Below, piece after piece: positions 45,056 to 54,800 of a DNA stretch of 64,000 bases. This stretch comes from Hymenobacter sp. BT559. Lineage in GTDB: Bacteria; Bacteroidota; Bacteroidia; Cytophagales; Hymenobacteraceae. Below the pieces are notes generated by a model, which ran no database searches, was not told the DNA's origin, and worked only from the letters and a program-made list of their open reading frames with translations. Position 1 is the first letter of the stretch; each line of letters opens with the position of its first letter. Both the position numbers and the translations under genes were made by a program. The DNA lies in the NCBI RefSeq assembly GCF_017571525.1, contig NZ_JAGETY010000001.1, forward strand, positions 434,001 through 498,000, written 5' to 3'.

Positions 45056-45973
45056 TTAGTGCCAGAGGCTGGCCGCCACGCGGTAGGTATTGGCATGGGC
45101 CTCTACAATATCGGCAATGCGCTCGGAGTAGCCGCCCCCCATGCACACCACCACGGGCAGGCCGCGCCTGTGGCAGGCCCCTAGCACCAGCTCGTCGCGG
45201 CGGCGGCAGCCCTCGCGCGTGAGGGCCAGGTGGCCTAGCTTGTCGGTGGCCAGCACATCGACACCGCTGAGGTAGAACACAAAATCGGGCTGGCACAGGT
45301 CGCCCCCGAGCAGACGCGGCAGCACGTCGGTGAGCCGGGCCAGATATTCGGCGTCGCCGAGGCCGTCGGGTAGCGCCAGGTCGAGGTCCGATGCCTCCTT
45401 GCGCCCCGGAAAATTGCGCGCGCCGTGCATCGAAAACGTGAATACCCGCGGCTCGTGCCGAAAGATGGCCGCCGTGCCATTGCCCTGGTGCACATCGAGG
45501 TCAATAATAAGAATCTGGCGCACCCGGACCGGCTCGTGGGCCAGCAGCCAGTTGGCGGCTACAGCCTGGTCGTTTAGCAGGCAAAAGCCCTCGGGCCGGC
45601 CCGCGAAGGCGTGGTGCGTGCCGCCGGCAATGTTGAGCGCCACGCCGCCGCTAGCCAGCGCCCGCCGCACACAGCCAATGGTACCGCCGAGCAAGGTCAT
45701 TTCACGCTCGGCCAGGGCCGGGCTCCACGGAAAGCCGCTGGCCCGCTCTTCGGGCCGCGTAAGCTGCCCGTGCAGCAGCCGGTGCACGTAGCCAGCCTCG
45801 TGCGTCCGCAGCACCTCGGCCAGCGGCGGCGGGCTGGGAACAAAAAAATCGCCGGCCGTGGCAGTGCCTTCGTAGAGCAACTGTTCGGGCAGCAGCTCGT
45901 ATTTCAGCATCGGAAACCGATGGCCGGGCGGCAGAGACAGCACGTAGTTTGGGGTAAAAGCAATATTCATCAT
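45056..45973 (-). CDS. Histone deacetylase family (arginase/deacetylase fold) protein
   Basis: 305 residues. Zn-dependent amidohydrolase fold; conserved GTHHAFAGRPEGFCLLND, the metal-binding IIDLDVHQGNGTA and the C-terminal VVCMGGGYSERI region. The active-site His pair and Asp/His metal ligands are present, so it should be catalytically competent on an acetylated substrate (acetylpolyamine or other; unknown). Cytosolic, no signal. An ATG at 45970 is equally possible as the start. Confidence 0.9.
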   Translation of the reverse strand: MMNIAFTPNYVLSLPPGHRFPMLKYELLPEQLLYEGTATAGDFFVPSPPPLAEVLRTHEAGYVHRLLHGQLTRPEERASGFPWSPALAEREMTLLGGTIGCVRRALASGGVALNIAGGTHHAFAGRPEGFCLLNDQAVAANWLLAHEPVRVRQILIIDLDVHQGNGTAAIFRHEPRVFTFSMHGARNFPGRKEASDLDLALPDGLGDAEYLARLTDVLPRLLGGDLCQPDFVFYLSGVDVLATDKLGHLALTREGCRRRDELVLGACHRRGLPVVVCMGGGYSERIADIVEAHANTYRVAASLWH

Positions 45974-46231
45974 GGCAGGCCAGCCAGCTCGTAGAAATAA
46001 AACAAAACACTGAACCAGGAGCCGCCTCGCCCTCGTGGCGCAACGGTTTTGGCCACCATAGTCCCTCGATTATTATACCTGCCTCGTCTTTTATTTAAGA
46101 GGTAGTAGACAAATAATTAGTGAATTAGGCATTTTGTATAATCCAAAGTGCCCGCTGGTCCGTAGCTTTGTTTCCCTTCTTTGCTCATTTATACTTTAGT
46201 TCCCACCAAGCATCTATCTCCTTCTGCTACG

Positions 46232-46435
46232 ATGGCTTCTCCGCACCTTAGCTCTTCTCACCACTCTTCGCTGCCTCCGCGCCCCTATCGCCGCTCGTCG
46301 TTTAATGGTGCCAAGCAGCTGGAGGCCGCTGGGGCCTCTACCCGGCGCACGCTCCTGCTGGTGGGCGCGCTGGTTGTGGGCTTGGTTGTAGCACTAGGGG
46401 TAGTTGCCTTTCATTTGGCGGGCGGCGGGCGCTAG
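46232..46435 (+). CDS. Small single-pass membrane protein
   Basis: 67 residues from the ATG at 46232: a Ser/His/Pro-rich hydrophilic N-terminus and one strong C-terminal transmembrane helix (TLLLVGALVVGLVVALGVVA) ending in a short GGGR tail. It looks like a tail-anchored small membrane protein. An in-frame ATG at 46181 is also possible. An AT-rich promoter-like region lies upstream. Function unknown; it is convergent with the AIM24-like gene, whose stop is 6 bp away. Confidence 0.55.
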   Translation: MASPHLSSSHHSSLPPRPYRRSSFNGAKQLEAAGASTRRTLLLVGALVVGLVVALGVVAFHLAGGGR

Positions 46436-46441
46436 CGACCC

Positions 46442-47224
46442 TTATTCGTCGAGCAGGCTGCCGAAGATGCCGCCTAGTGCGGTCCCGCTTTCTTTGCGGG
46501 CATTGCCGCCCCAGGGGGCAAGCGCCTGAATGAGCTTTTTGACGGGCATCGACTGAATCCAGACGCGGCCGGTGCCGCGCAAGGTGGCCAGCAGCAGCCC
46601 CTCCCCACCAAATATCATCGACTTGAGGCCCCCAGCCCGGGCCACACTAAAATCGATGCCCGGCTCAAACGCCACTACGCAACCCGTATCTACGCGCAGC
46701 AGCTCGTTGCTCAGGTGCTTTTCGATGATGGTGCCGCCAGCGTGCACAAAGGCCTTGCCATCGCCGGTAAGCTTTTGCAGAATAAAGCCCTCGCCGCCAA
46801 ACAGCCCGGCCCCAAATTTTTGGTTGAAGTGCAGGCTAATCTGAGTGCCCCGCGCGGCGGCCAAAAAGCCATCTTTCTGCACAATGAGCCCCTGGGGCAG
46901 CGTACTCAAATCGATGGGAATAATAGTGCCCGGATAAGGCGCCGAAAAGGCCACCCGGCTCTTGCCATAGCTGCCGCGGTGCGTGAAGTGCGTGAGAAAC
47001 AGGCTTTCACCCGTAATGAGGCGCGTGCCCGCCGAAAACAGCTTGCCCAGCATACTCTGGTCGGCTGAGGAGCCGTCGCCCATCTTGGTTTCGAAGGCAA
47101 TGGCTTCGTCCATGTACACCATCGCGCCGGCCTCGGCAATCACGGTTTCCTGGGGGTCGAGCTCTACTTCGAGCACCTGAATGTCGGAGCCAAGAATGCG
47201 GTAGTCTACATCGTGCGAGCGCAT
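46442..47224 (-). CDS. TIGR00266 / AIM24 family protein
   Basis: About 260 residues: YRILGSDIQVLEVELDPQETVIAEAGAMVYMDEA at the N-terminus, followed by the double-psi beta-barrel-like AIM24 core (ESLFLTHFTH, GTIIPIDLS, GGEGFILQKLTGDGKAFVHAGGTI, GGEGLLLATLRGTGRVWIQSMPV). The family (YlaJ/AIM24-related) is widespread and of uncertain role, with hints of membrane stress or mitochondrial-inner-membrane-like function. I set the start at the ATG at 47224, where the domain begins; an upstream in-frame ATG at 47368 adds a non-conserved tail. Confidence 0.88.
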   Translation of the reverse strand: MRSHDVDYRILGSDIQVLEVELDPQETVIAEAGAMVYMDEAIAFETKMGDGSSADQSMLGKLFSAGTRLITGESLFLTHFTHRGSYGKSRVAFSAPYPGTIIPIDLSTLPQGLIVQKDGFLAAARGTQISLHFNQKFGAGLFGGEGFILQKLTGDGKAFVHAGGTIIEKHLSNELLRVDTGCVVAFEPGIDFSVARAGGLKSMIFGGEGLLLATLRGTGRVWIQSMPVKKLIQALAPWGGNARKESGTALGGIFGSLLDE

Positions 47225-47508
47225 GGTAAACGGGGGTAATAAGGTGAAGCGCAAATGTAGGGCTAGCCCCACTTCGTGCCCAGCAGCCAGGCATCCCGAA
47301 GCTGCTTCTTTGCCGATACGGCTGCGCTTGCTATACAGCCCGGCAGGCGAGCACCCTAGCGCGGCCAACGTGCTAGCCTAAATCTTACCCACACTAGCAG
47401 CCGCGCCGACGTGCCCGCTGGCGTTGCGCCCGGGCTGGTAGCAGCACTACTATTCGGGCACTGCGCGCCGCGACAAACAAGAACGGCCTTCCGACGAGCA
47501 GGCCGGCC

Positions 47509-47922
47509 CTATTCGGGTAGCTCACGGCGGGTTTCGGCGGCCTCATCGGCTTCGTTGCCCACTGTTTTCTTGCGCTTGGCCTCGCGGCTGGTGCGCTTCA
47601 TAAAGTCTTCGTCGGTTTCTTCGGGCTCCTCATCCTGGCCATCGGCTACCGGAAATTTCTCGTCGTCTTCGCGGGCTAGCCGAGCCGCCTCGGCCGCGCT
47701 GCGGGCCTGCGCTTCTTCGCCAAACTGACCTTCCCGGTGCACGATTTTCTTGTCGCGCACGTGGCGCCCTAGAAATTTATTTATTTCCTCGATTGAGTAA
47801 TTGGAAGTGATTTCGCCCAGCGGGTTTACGCCGATTTCGAATCCTTCCAGCTCTTTGTGCACGCGGGCTTTCTTTTCGGGCTCGGGTGCCTTTTGCTTGG
47901 GTTTAGTGGGTTTCTTAGCCAT
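47509..47922 (-). CDS. Conserved basic/acidic hypothetical protein
   Basis: 137 residues: a Lys/Pro-rich N-terminus (MAKKPTKPKQKAPEPEKK), then an ordered block HKELEGFEIGVNPLGEITSNYSIEEINKFLGRHVRDKK, then a long acidic and Arg/Lys-rich, probably disordered tail. I recognise it only as a conserved Bacteroidota hypothetical protein, with no assigned function. No signal peptide. The ATG at 47922 is preferred; 47931 is also in frame. Confidence 0.68.
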   Translation of the reverse strand: MAKKPTKPKQKAPEPEKKARVHKELEGFEIGVNPLGEITSNYSIEEINKFLGRHVRDKKIVHREGQFGEEAQARSAAEAARLAREDDEKFPVADGQDEEPEETDEDFMKRTSREAKRKKTVGNEADEAAETRRELPE

Positions 47923-47977
47923 GAGAATCAACTAATAAAGTAGAAGCAGTACTACTAATTGGGGCGCCCTGATAAGC

Positions 47978-48012
47978 AAAAAGGCCGCGCCGTAGTGCAT
48001 ACGGCGCGGCCT
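47978..48012 (-). terminator. Terminator of the 48037 gene
   Basis: Minus-strand hairpin AGGCCGCGCCGT / ACGGCGCGGCCT followed (minus strand) by a run of T. It lies just beyond the stop of the 48037 gene. Confidence 0.8.
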
Positions 48013-48036
48013 AAGGCAAGGGTTTAAGTGCTTTTT

Positions 48037-50241
48037 CTATTCAGCCAAAGTAAGGCGAATAGTTTGGCTGCCAATCCGCACTAAATACAGACCTTTAGGA
48101 GTGTTTGCGGGCAATACGAGTTTAGCAGTACCAGAGGCATCAGCTATTTCTGTGTGCACTACCCGGCCTAGCGCATCTAGTACCTGCACGTTGGCCCCAG
48201 CCACTGCCCCTACCAATGTAGTGCGCGTGCCGGAGGGATTTGGATAGAGTGACAGGCTCGTAGCCATAGTCCCAGCTCCTACTAGGGTACGTACAGGAGA
48301 GTAGTACGCTTTGCCATCAATATCAACCTGCCGCAAGCGGTAATAACGGGTCGTGCCCTTAGGGGTAGCCGAGAGGTCATGGAAGGAGTATGGGGTAGCG
48401 GTGGCTTTGGTGCCTTGAGCGGCTACCTGTCCAATCGCGGTGAAGTCTTCCCCATTTAGGCTGCGCTCAATAGCATAATAATCACTATTTATTTCCGACG
48501 CCGTAGCCCAATTCAATAGGGCGTTGCCACCTACCCAGCTAGCCTCGAAGCTAACCAGTTTCACAGGCAGTGGCCGGTTAACCGTCACCGTAACCTGTGC
48601 TGTATTATAACAGCCCCCAGTACTGAAACCAGTTACGGTGTAAGTAGTAGTGACCGTTGGCGTCGCCGTTACAGTGGCACCCGTTGTGCTGTTGAGGCCG
48701 GTAGAAGGCGACCAGTTATAACTGCTGGCACCACTAGCCGTCAAATTAGTTGAGTTGCCATAGGTTATACTTGGATTATTAGGTGTAACCGAAATGCTCG
48801 GAGCAGCATTATTGCTGACCGGTACCGTCACATCCTGCTGAGAACTGCCGCAGCTTGTCGTCTGCACTACGCGGTAGGTCGTGTTAGCAGTAGGTGCCAC
48901 CGTGAGAGCGGCGGAGGTCGAAAGGATGGTACCTAAGTTTGTGCTGATATACCATGCATAGGTAGCATTTGAAACGTTAGAGCTAGCAGTTAGCGTGATT
49001 TGTTGACCGCTGCAGATAGCCGCCGGACTGCTGGGCGATACCGTGAGGCTAGCAGCACTTGTGACGTTTACGGTGGCCGAAGCCGATGTCTGGCCGCAGT
49101 TGGTGTAGGCCGTAACGCTATAAGTAGTGTTTACTGTAGGTGCAACCGTCACAGTAGCCCCGGTAGCCACGAAGCCGTTGGGTAGGGAGTTCCAAGTGAA
49201 CGTTGCATTGGGGTCGGGCGAAGTAGCTGTTAGAGTGGTCGACGAGCCGCTGCATATAGTAGAAGTACTCGGTGTAACTGATACGGATGACGTACCTACC
49301 CCTACCCCCACCTGCTGCGTCAGCGTACCACAGTCAGTACCGACAGCCTGCACTGTATATATCGTACTAGTAGTCGGGCCCACAGTAATACTTTGCCCGG
49401 TGGCGTAAGGAGTACCTGTTGCTGCTCCTCCTACAAACCAGTTATACGTAATCCCGCTGGTGCTATTACCACTATAGGTAGCTGTCAACGTGGTGCTTTC
49501 CCCAAGACAGATGGTGGGTGCACTGGGGGCAATAGTGAGACTGCTCACCGGAATAGTAATCTGCTGCGAACTAGTGCCGCAAGTAGCAGTGGTCGTTGTT
49601 ACCGTGTAAGTAGTGGTCGTAGTCGGAGACACAGTCAGTGTATTACCTGTAGCGCCGGCAATTACAGACCCACCGGTCGACCAAGTATATGTTCCGCTAC
49701 TCGAGCCACCCGCTGTAAGCGTTACAGAAGTACCGGGGCACACGCTGCTCGTGGTATTTGTGTTAAAACTCGGGCTAGAAGTAAGCGTTAAGCTGGGAAT
49801 AAACGTCAGATATACGTAGCTGTCACCACTACCGCATGAGGTAGCATGCACACGCAATTGTATATTACTTGCAAAGCTTATTGAGAGCGGAAGTGGCGGA
49901 GGTGCATTACCATTTTTAACCTGAGCATAAGATGCAGATGTTAGTTGCTGCACTACATCATTAACTGAAGTTGTGGGGTCTTTAGTAATTACCCTAGCCC
50001 ATTCTAAGGTTACCGCGCCGTTAGCAGTAGCTGAGGTAGTGGAAGCGGTAAAATTATAAAGTGCCCCGGCAGTAGGGCAAACAGGTACGCTCGTTCCGCT
50101 GGAACCTTTATTAATAGTCTGCGATTGCGACACCCCATTAGCATCGGTGTAAGAAATAGTTATCTGGTTAGAACACTGCGCGTAGCTAAGTAGTGGTCCT
50201 AGCAGCAGTAAGCTTAAACAAAAGAGAAGAAGTGATTTCAT
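48037..50241 (-). CDS. Secreted T9SS protein with multiple Ig-like domains
   Basis: 734 residues: signal peptide (ending LSYAQ), then about five or six similar immunoglobulin-like or PKD-like repeats of roughly 75-85 residues, each with I-C-x-G-x-x-x-T-L-T-A followed by a W strand (e.g. STICSGSSTTLTATSPDPNATFTW), then a fibronectin-like block and a C-terminal T9SS sorting domain with LSLYPNPSGT, VQVLDALGRVV and LYLVRIGSQT. A cell-surface adhesin or matrix protein is likely; no enzyme domain. It is divergent from the 51857 gene across a decayed IS481 element. Confidence 0.85.
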   Translation of the reverse strand: MKSLLLFCLSLLLLGPLLSYAQCSNQITISYTDANGVSQSQTINKGSSGTSVPVCPTAGALYNFTASTTSATANGAVTLEWARVITKDPTTSVNDVVQQLTSASYAQVKNGNAPPPLPLSISFASNIQLRVHATSCGSGDSYVYLTFIPSLTLTSSPSFNTNTTSSVCPGTSVTLTAGGSSSGTYTWSTGGSVIAGATGNTLTVSPTTTTTYTVTTTTATCGTSSQQITIPVSSLTIAPSAPTICLGESTTLTATYSGNSTSGITYNWFVGGAATGTPYATGQSITVGPTTSTIYTVQAVGTDCGTLTQQVGVGVGTSSVSVTPSTSTICSGSSTTLTATSPDPNATFTWNSLPNGFVATGATVTVAPTVNTTYSVTAYTNCGQTSASATVNVTSAASLTVSPSSPAAICSGQQITLTASSNVSNATYAWYISTNLGTILSTSAALTVAPTANTTYRVVQTTSCGSSQQDVTVPVSNNAAPSISVTPNNPSITYGNSTNLTASGASSYNWSPSTGLNSTTGATVTATPTVTTTYTVTGFSTGGCYNTAQVTVTVNRPLPVKLVSFEASWVGGNALLNWATASEINSDYYAIERSLNGEDFTAIGQVAAQGTKATATPYSFHDLSATPKGTTRYYRLRQVDIDGKAYYSPVRTLVGAGTMATSLSLYPNPSGTRTTLVGAVAGANVQVLDALGRVVHTEIADASGTAKLVLPANTPKGLYLVRIGSQTIRLTLAE

Positions 50242-50409
50242 AGGTAAAGGGGTGAAGGAAACTGATTTTTAGGCAAGAAATAGCATTTTATTATTAAATG
50301 CCTGAAAACGAGCCGGCAATATACCATTTTTTTTACTTATCTGTACATTACCATTATTTTATAACTTAAAGATCAAGCTGTTTATTTAGTTATTCGCGCA
50401 ACTGATTTA

Positions 50410-51360
50410 TTAGGTGTATAGTCCCATCATGAGGTGGGTCGGGTCGTGGGTAAAGATAGTAGGGTTCTTTTGCTACTGAGCGCAGACAAATTCGTGTGGG
50501 GTCAGCCCGCGCAAAGTCTTCGCTTGGCATGGTTATAGGCCAGCAAAAAGGTTTGCAGGTGCTCGTACTCGCCGGTGGTCGGTAGTGGAAGCGTTGGACG
50601 GTAGCTTTTTTAATCGTGCAGTTCATGCGTTCGACTTGACCGTTAATCCACGGGTGGGCTGGTTTGGTCAGGCGGTGCTCCCGGTGCTCCACACCATATT
50701 CGCGGCAAATGCGGTCAAAGCTGTGCCCGCCCGGCAGGAATTGGTGCGGCTGGGGCGTAAACTGTAACCCGTTGTCCATCAGCACGGTATGCTCTTTGTA
50801 GGGCAGCTTATCCAGCACGCGCCGCAAGAATTCGGTGGCCACGACCTGTTTGGCCCGCGGATGCAACTCGGCAAAGGCCACTTTACTGGTGCGGTCAATG
50901 GCCACAAAGAAGTACAGTCGGCCTGCTTCGGTCTGCACCTCAGCAAAATCAACATGCAGGTAGCCAACAGGATAATCCTTGAATTTTTTTTCGGCGGGCT
51001 TTGCCCGTCTTCGTTTAGCGGCAGGCGGCTGATACCGCAGCGTTGGAAGCAGCGGTGCAGTGCCGAGCAGGATAGGGGCGGAATCGTGGCCTGTAGCGCG
51101 TAGAGGCAATCGTCCAGCAGCAAGAGCGTGTGCCGCTGAAAAGCCACGGCGACGGCTTTCTACTCGGCCGTAAGCACGGTTGATGCCGGCTCCGGGCCCA
51201 TGCGCGCATCGGTTGTGGTCGAGCGCTTGCACCACTTGGCCACCGTTTTAGGGTTGATGCTGAATCGTGTGGCTAGGCTTTGTAGGCTTTCCTGGCTGTG
51301 TTAGATAGCGCGCCGTATTGCCGCCGTTGTGCGGGCGCTGCCGTGGAGTACTTGTCCCAT
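50410..51360 (-). pseudogene. Decayed IS481-family transposase
   Basis: Reading leftward from the ATG at 51360, the frame encodes an HTH N-terminus (MGQVLHGSARTTAAIRRAI), TAA, more HTH (SLATRFSINPKTVAKWC), then TAG, a frameshift at an A-run near 50990, and the catalytic core of an IS481 transposase (YLHVDFAEVQ...VAIDRTSKVAFAELHPRAK, TKPAHPWINGQVERMN) in another frame. A 9-bp tandem duplication (two copies of GGTGCTCC.) adds an E-H-R triplet before TKPAHPW. The C-terminus is in a further frame, with TAG in place of Trp, ending at 50410. At least three stops and two frameshifts make it non-functional. No clear inverted terminal repeats or target duplication are seen. Confidence 0.85.
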
Positions 51361-51856
51361 AAGTGCGTGCGAAATTCCGGCCCGGAAAATACACCACTAC
51401 GCCTTGGAACTATACAACCAGCAAGGACTTGCCGATTCCAACTTGGAAAAACCCGCCCGCAGTGGGTTATGCCAAAGGTTTTGGCTTCAGTTTTTCATCT
51501 AATAGTAATGCGCTTACAGTCCACCAAGCCTCTTATTTTAAGGCAGGCTTTTCTTTGGTCAACTACGGTAGAGGGCTAGCCAGAGAAATATTAAGCCTGT
51601 TTCCTGCTTATTATCATAGGCTAGCCAGAGAAACCTTATTTTAATCAGCAAAACGCTGTATAACAGATATTTGAGTTATTCAACGAGACTTTAAGCTCAA
51701 CATTGAATTGTTTTTTACAAAGAAGAATTATCCATTTACCAATAGAGCAATTAATGATACCCATTATGGACAGTATATTTGCAACTGCTTCATAATTAGG
51801 GTGAACGCTTTAACTAATTTGTTACATTTCTTCTTCTTTTCATCTTTTTTTTGCTT
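51361..51856. other. AT-rich region without a supported gene, 3' of IS481 and 5' of the 51857 adhesin
   Basis: About 500 bp, increasingly AT-rich toward the right. An open frame at 51363-51644 (93 codons) has no recognisable domain, no signal and atypical composition for this genome, so I do not call it a gene. A short repeat GGCTAGCCAGAGAAA occurs twice, near 51584 and 51621. It probably includes the promoter of the 51857 gene. Confidence 0.4.
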
Positions 51857-54800
51857 ATGAAAAACAATTTACACTGGGGGCCCGACAGCGGGCTTTTAGG
51901 TGGCTATCAGCGTGCTAGCGCCTCCCGCTGGCTTGTGTCAGCGGTGGCTGCCTGCGGCCTATCGCTAGTCAGCCACCTGCCCACACAGGCGCAAGTTGCA
52001 TTTCCCATCAATGAAACATTTACCGGAACTTCAAGCTCAAACTTCACTTTTGGGGCTGGGGGTACTAGCAAGCCTGCTTCCCTTACGGGTACGGCCACTA
52101 CGCCCGGCTACCTGCGCCTTACTGATAATACTACTAATCAAGCAGGTTTCGCTATTTTGAACAAGAGTTTTGCTTCACCTAACGGGTTCAGCATTTCATT
52201 CGAGTTCTTTTCCTACGGTGGAACGGGCGGAACTACGGGTGCCGATGGCATCAGTGTTTTTCTGGTAGATGCCAACGGCACCGACCCCACGATTGCCGGG
52301 CAGTTCAACGTTGGCGCTTTTGGCGGCTCACTTGGCTATGCGCAGAAAACGGCGGCCAGCGGCGCCGTTACCACCGACGTACCGGGGGTATCAAAGGGCT
52401 ACCTGGGTATTGGTCTGGATGAGTTTGGCAATTTCTCTAACCCCACCGAAGGCCGCATTGGGGGGCCAGGCCAAGTACCCCAAGCCGTGGCCCTGCGCGG
52501 ACCTGGCACCGGCACTACCGGCTATAACTACCTAACTGGAGGAGCGGTAGGCTTTCCGCTGAGCTTTCCGACTTCTACTACTGAGGCTCAGTCGACCAGC
52601 GCCAACTACCGCAAGGCCTACATTTTCGTTATCCCGGTGGCCGGCGGAGGGTATAACGTGACGGTGCGTATTCAAAATGGCCCGACTAACGTAGTAACTA
52701 CCACCTATAACTATCCTATCTCGACGCCGCCCTCTAACCTACGCATTGGCTTTGCGGGCTCAACAGGCACTTACACAAACTACCACGAAATCCGGAACCT
52801 GAACATCGTTCAGAATCCTGTGGCGGCCGACGATGCTACATCGACCAGGTACTATGCTACGGCCAAGCTAGATGTGCTGGCTAACGATACCGGAGTAGGT
52901 GCAGCCCTCAACCGTGCCACGGTTGATTTGGACCCTACTACCGTCGGCATCGACAACTCGCTGACAGTACCGGGCAAGGGTACTTTCACCGTTGATAACA
53001 ACGGGATTGTGACGTTTACTCCTTCCGGCACCTTTGCAGGCATAGTAAGCATCCCTTACACGGTAAATGACCTGCTCGGCAGTGTATCGAACCCGGCTAC
53101 TATCACCGTCACCGTCACCGGCGCCGATGTGGCCACCTCGGTTAGCGGCCCGGCCACGGCTAACCCCGGGGCACAGGTAACCTATACCGTAAATACGACC
53201 AACCTAGGCAGCGAAACGGCTACAAATGTCAGCCCTACGCTTCAGCTACCTACCGGCCTGACGGTACCAACCTCGACCGATAACAGCTATACACTCTCGA
53301 CCAACACCTCGGGCACACTGGTAACTTTCTCGCCCATTACGCTTGCGAGCAATGGCACGACCAGCAATTCGATTACGCTAACGGCGCCCAGTTCTGGCTC
53401 TATTACCGCTACATCCAACTACACCTACGGGTCTAACCCGGTGGTACCCGACCCGGCAACGGCCAACAACTCAGCTACGCTGACCACGAATATCGCCGGT
53501 CCTTCGAGCGCGGCAGCTGTGTGCGCAACGCCCGGCAAGGACGGCCCTGGTGCGCTCACGACCGCTGGCCCGAATACGTATTATCCTGGCACTTCCGTTA
53601 CTACTGCCAATAGCGTTTCGATTATCAACGTTGGGACGGCCGTCGGCTCTACTCCGGTAGCCCCCGGCGACCTGGTACTGATAATGCAGATGCAGGATGG
53701 TGCTAATATGCTAACGCCTAACACTGCCTCTTACGGAACATTCAATAGCACTGGCACTAAGGCTGGGCAGTATGAGTACGCAGTAGTAGCCAGCGTGAGC
53801 GGCACACCCGCTTCCTCTATTATTCTGAATAGAACGCTGACCAACACCTACAGTACCAGCACTAACCAAAATTTCCAGGTTATTCGAATTCCGCAGTATT
53901 CTTCGCTCGCAGTTAGTGGTGTTGTAACGGGCACAGCCTGGGATAGCCAAAACAAGGTGGGCGGCGTGCTGGCCCTGGATGTAGCCGGCGCAACGACGTT
54001 TTCGGGCACCGCTGGCTTGAGCATGACGGCCAAAGGCTTCGCGGGCGGCGGTGGCGTGAGCTACAACGGCCTTAGCGGCACTACGAATACGCCCACTGTT
54101 TACGCTACATCCTCAACTAACCTCCCGGCCCACGGGGCCAAAGGCGAAGGTGTTGCTGGCACGCCACGGTATTTTTATAATGGTACTGCTGTTGCGAGCA
54201 ATGCAACCGATGGCTATGCTACCGGCGATAACAACCAAGGAGCTCCGGCCAACGGCGGCGGCGGCGCGCAGGACTTTGCCCCCGCTACCAATACCGGCAA
54301 CGCGGGCGGCGGCGGCGGGGCCAATCTAGTGGCTGGTGGCAAAGGCGGCTACGGCTTTAACTCAAATAGCACGGGTAACCTCGCAGTAGGTGGGCAAGGC
54401 GTTGCCACTGGCTCGCCTTCTGTACTCATTATGGGCGGCGGCGGCGGTGCGGGCTCTGTAAAAAACGGTACGGCGCTCAACAGCAGTGGCGGTGTGGGTG
54501 GTGGTATCATTATCCTGCGCACAGGTACTGTCTCGGGCACGGCAACCATTCGGGCTGATGGCGGTGATGCCCCTAGCACGGCTGCCAATGCAACTGCGCA
54601 AGGTGGCGGCGGCGGCGGCGCCGGTGGCACTGCGCTAGTGTTAGCAACCCCAGCTACCGGCACGGGCAGTCTCGCGGGTATCACTGCTAGTGCAACTGGC
54701 GGTAATGGAGGCAGTGTTAACCTCGTTTCCAAAGGTGCTTCTTATGGCCCTGGTGGAGGTGGCAGTGGCGGTGCAATCTATGCTAACACCACTTTAAGCG

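Noticed and set aside
51363..51644. 93-codon frame after the IS481 remnant
   Set aside because: No domain, no signal peptide, atypical composition and located in an AT-rich gap; not called as a gene.
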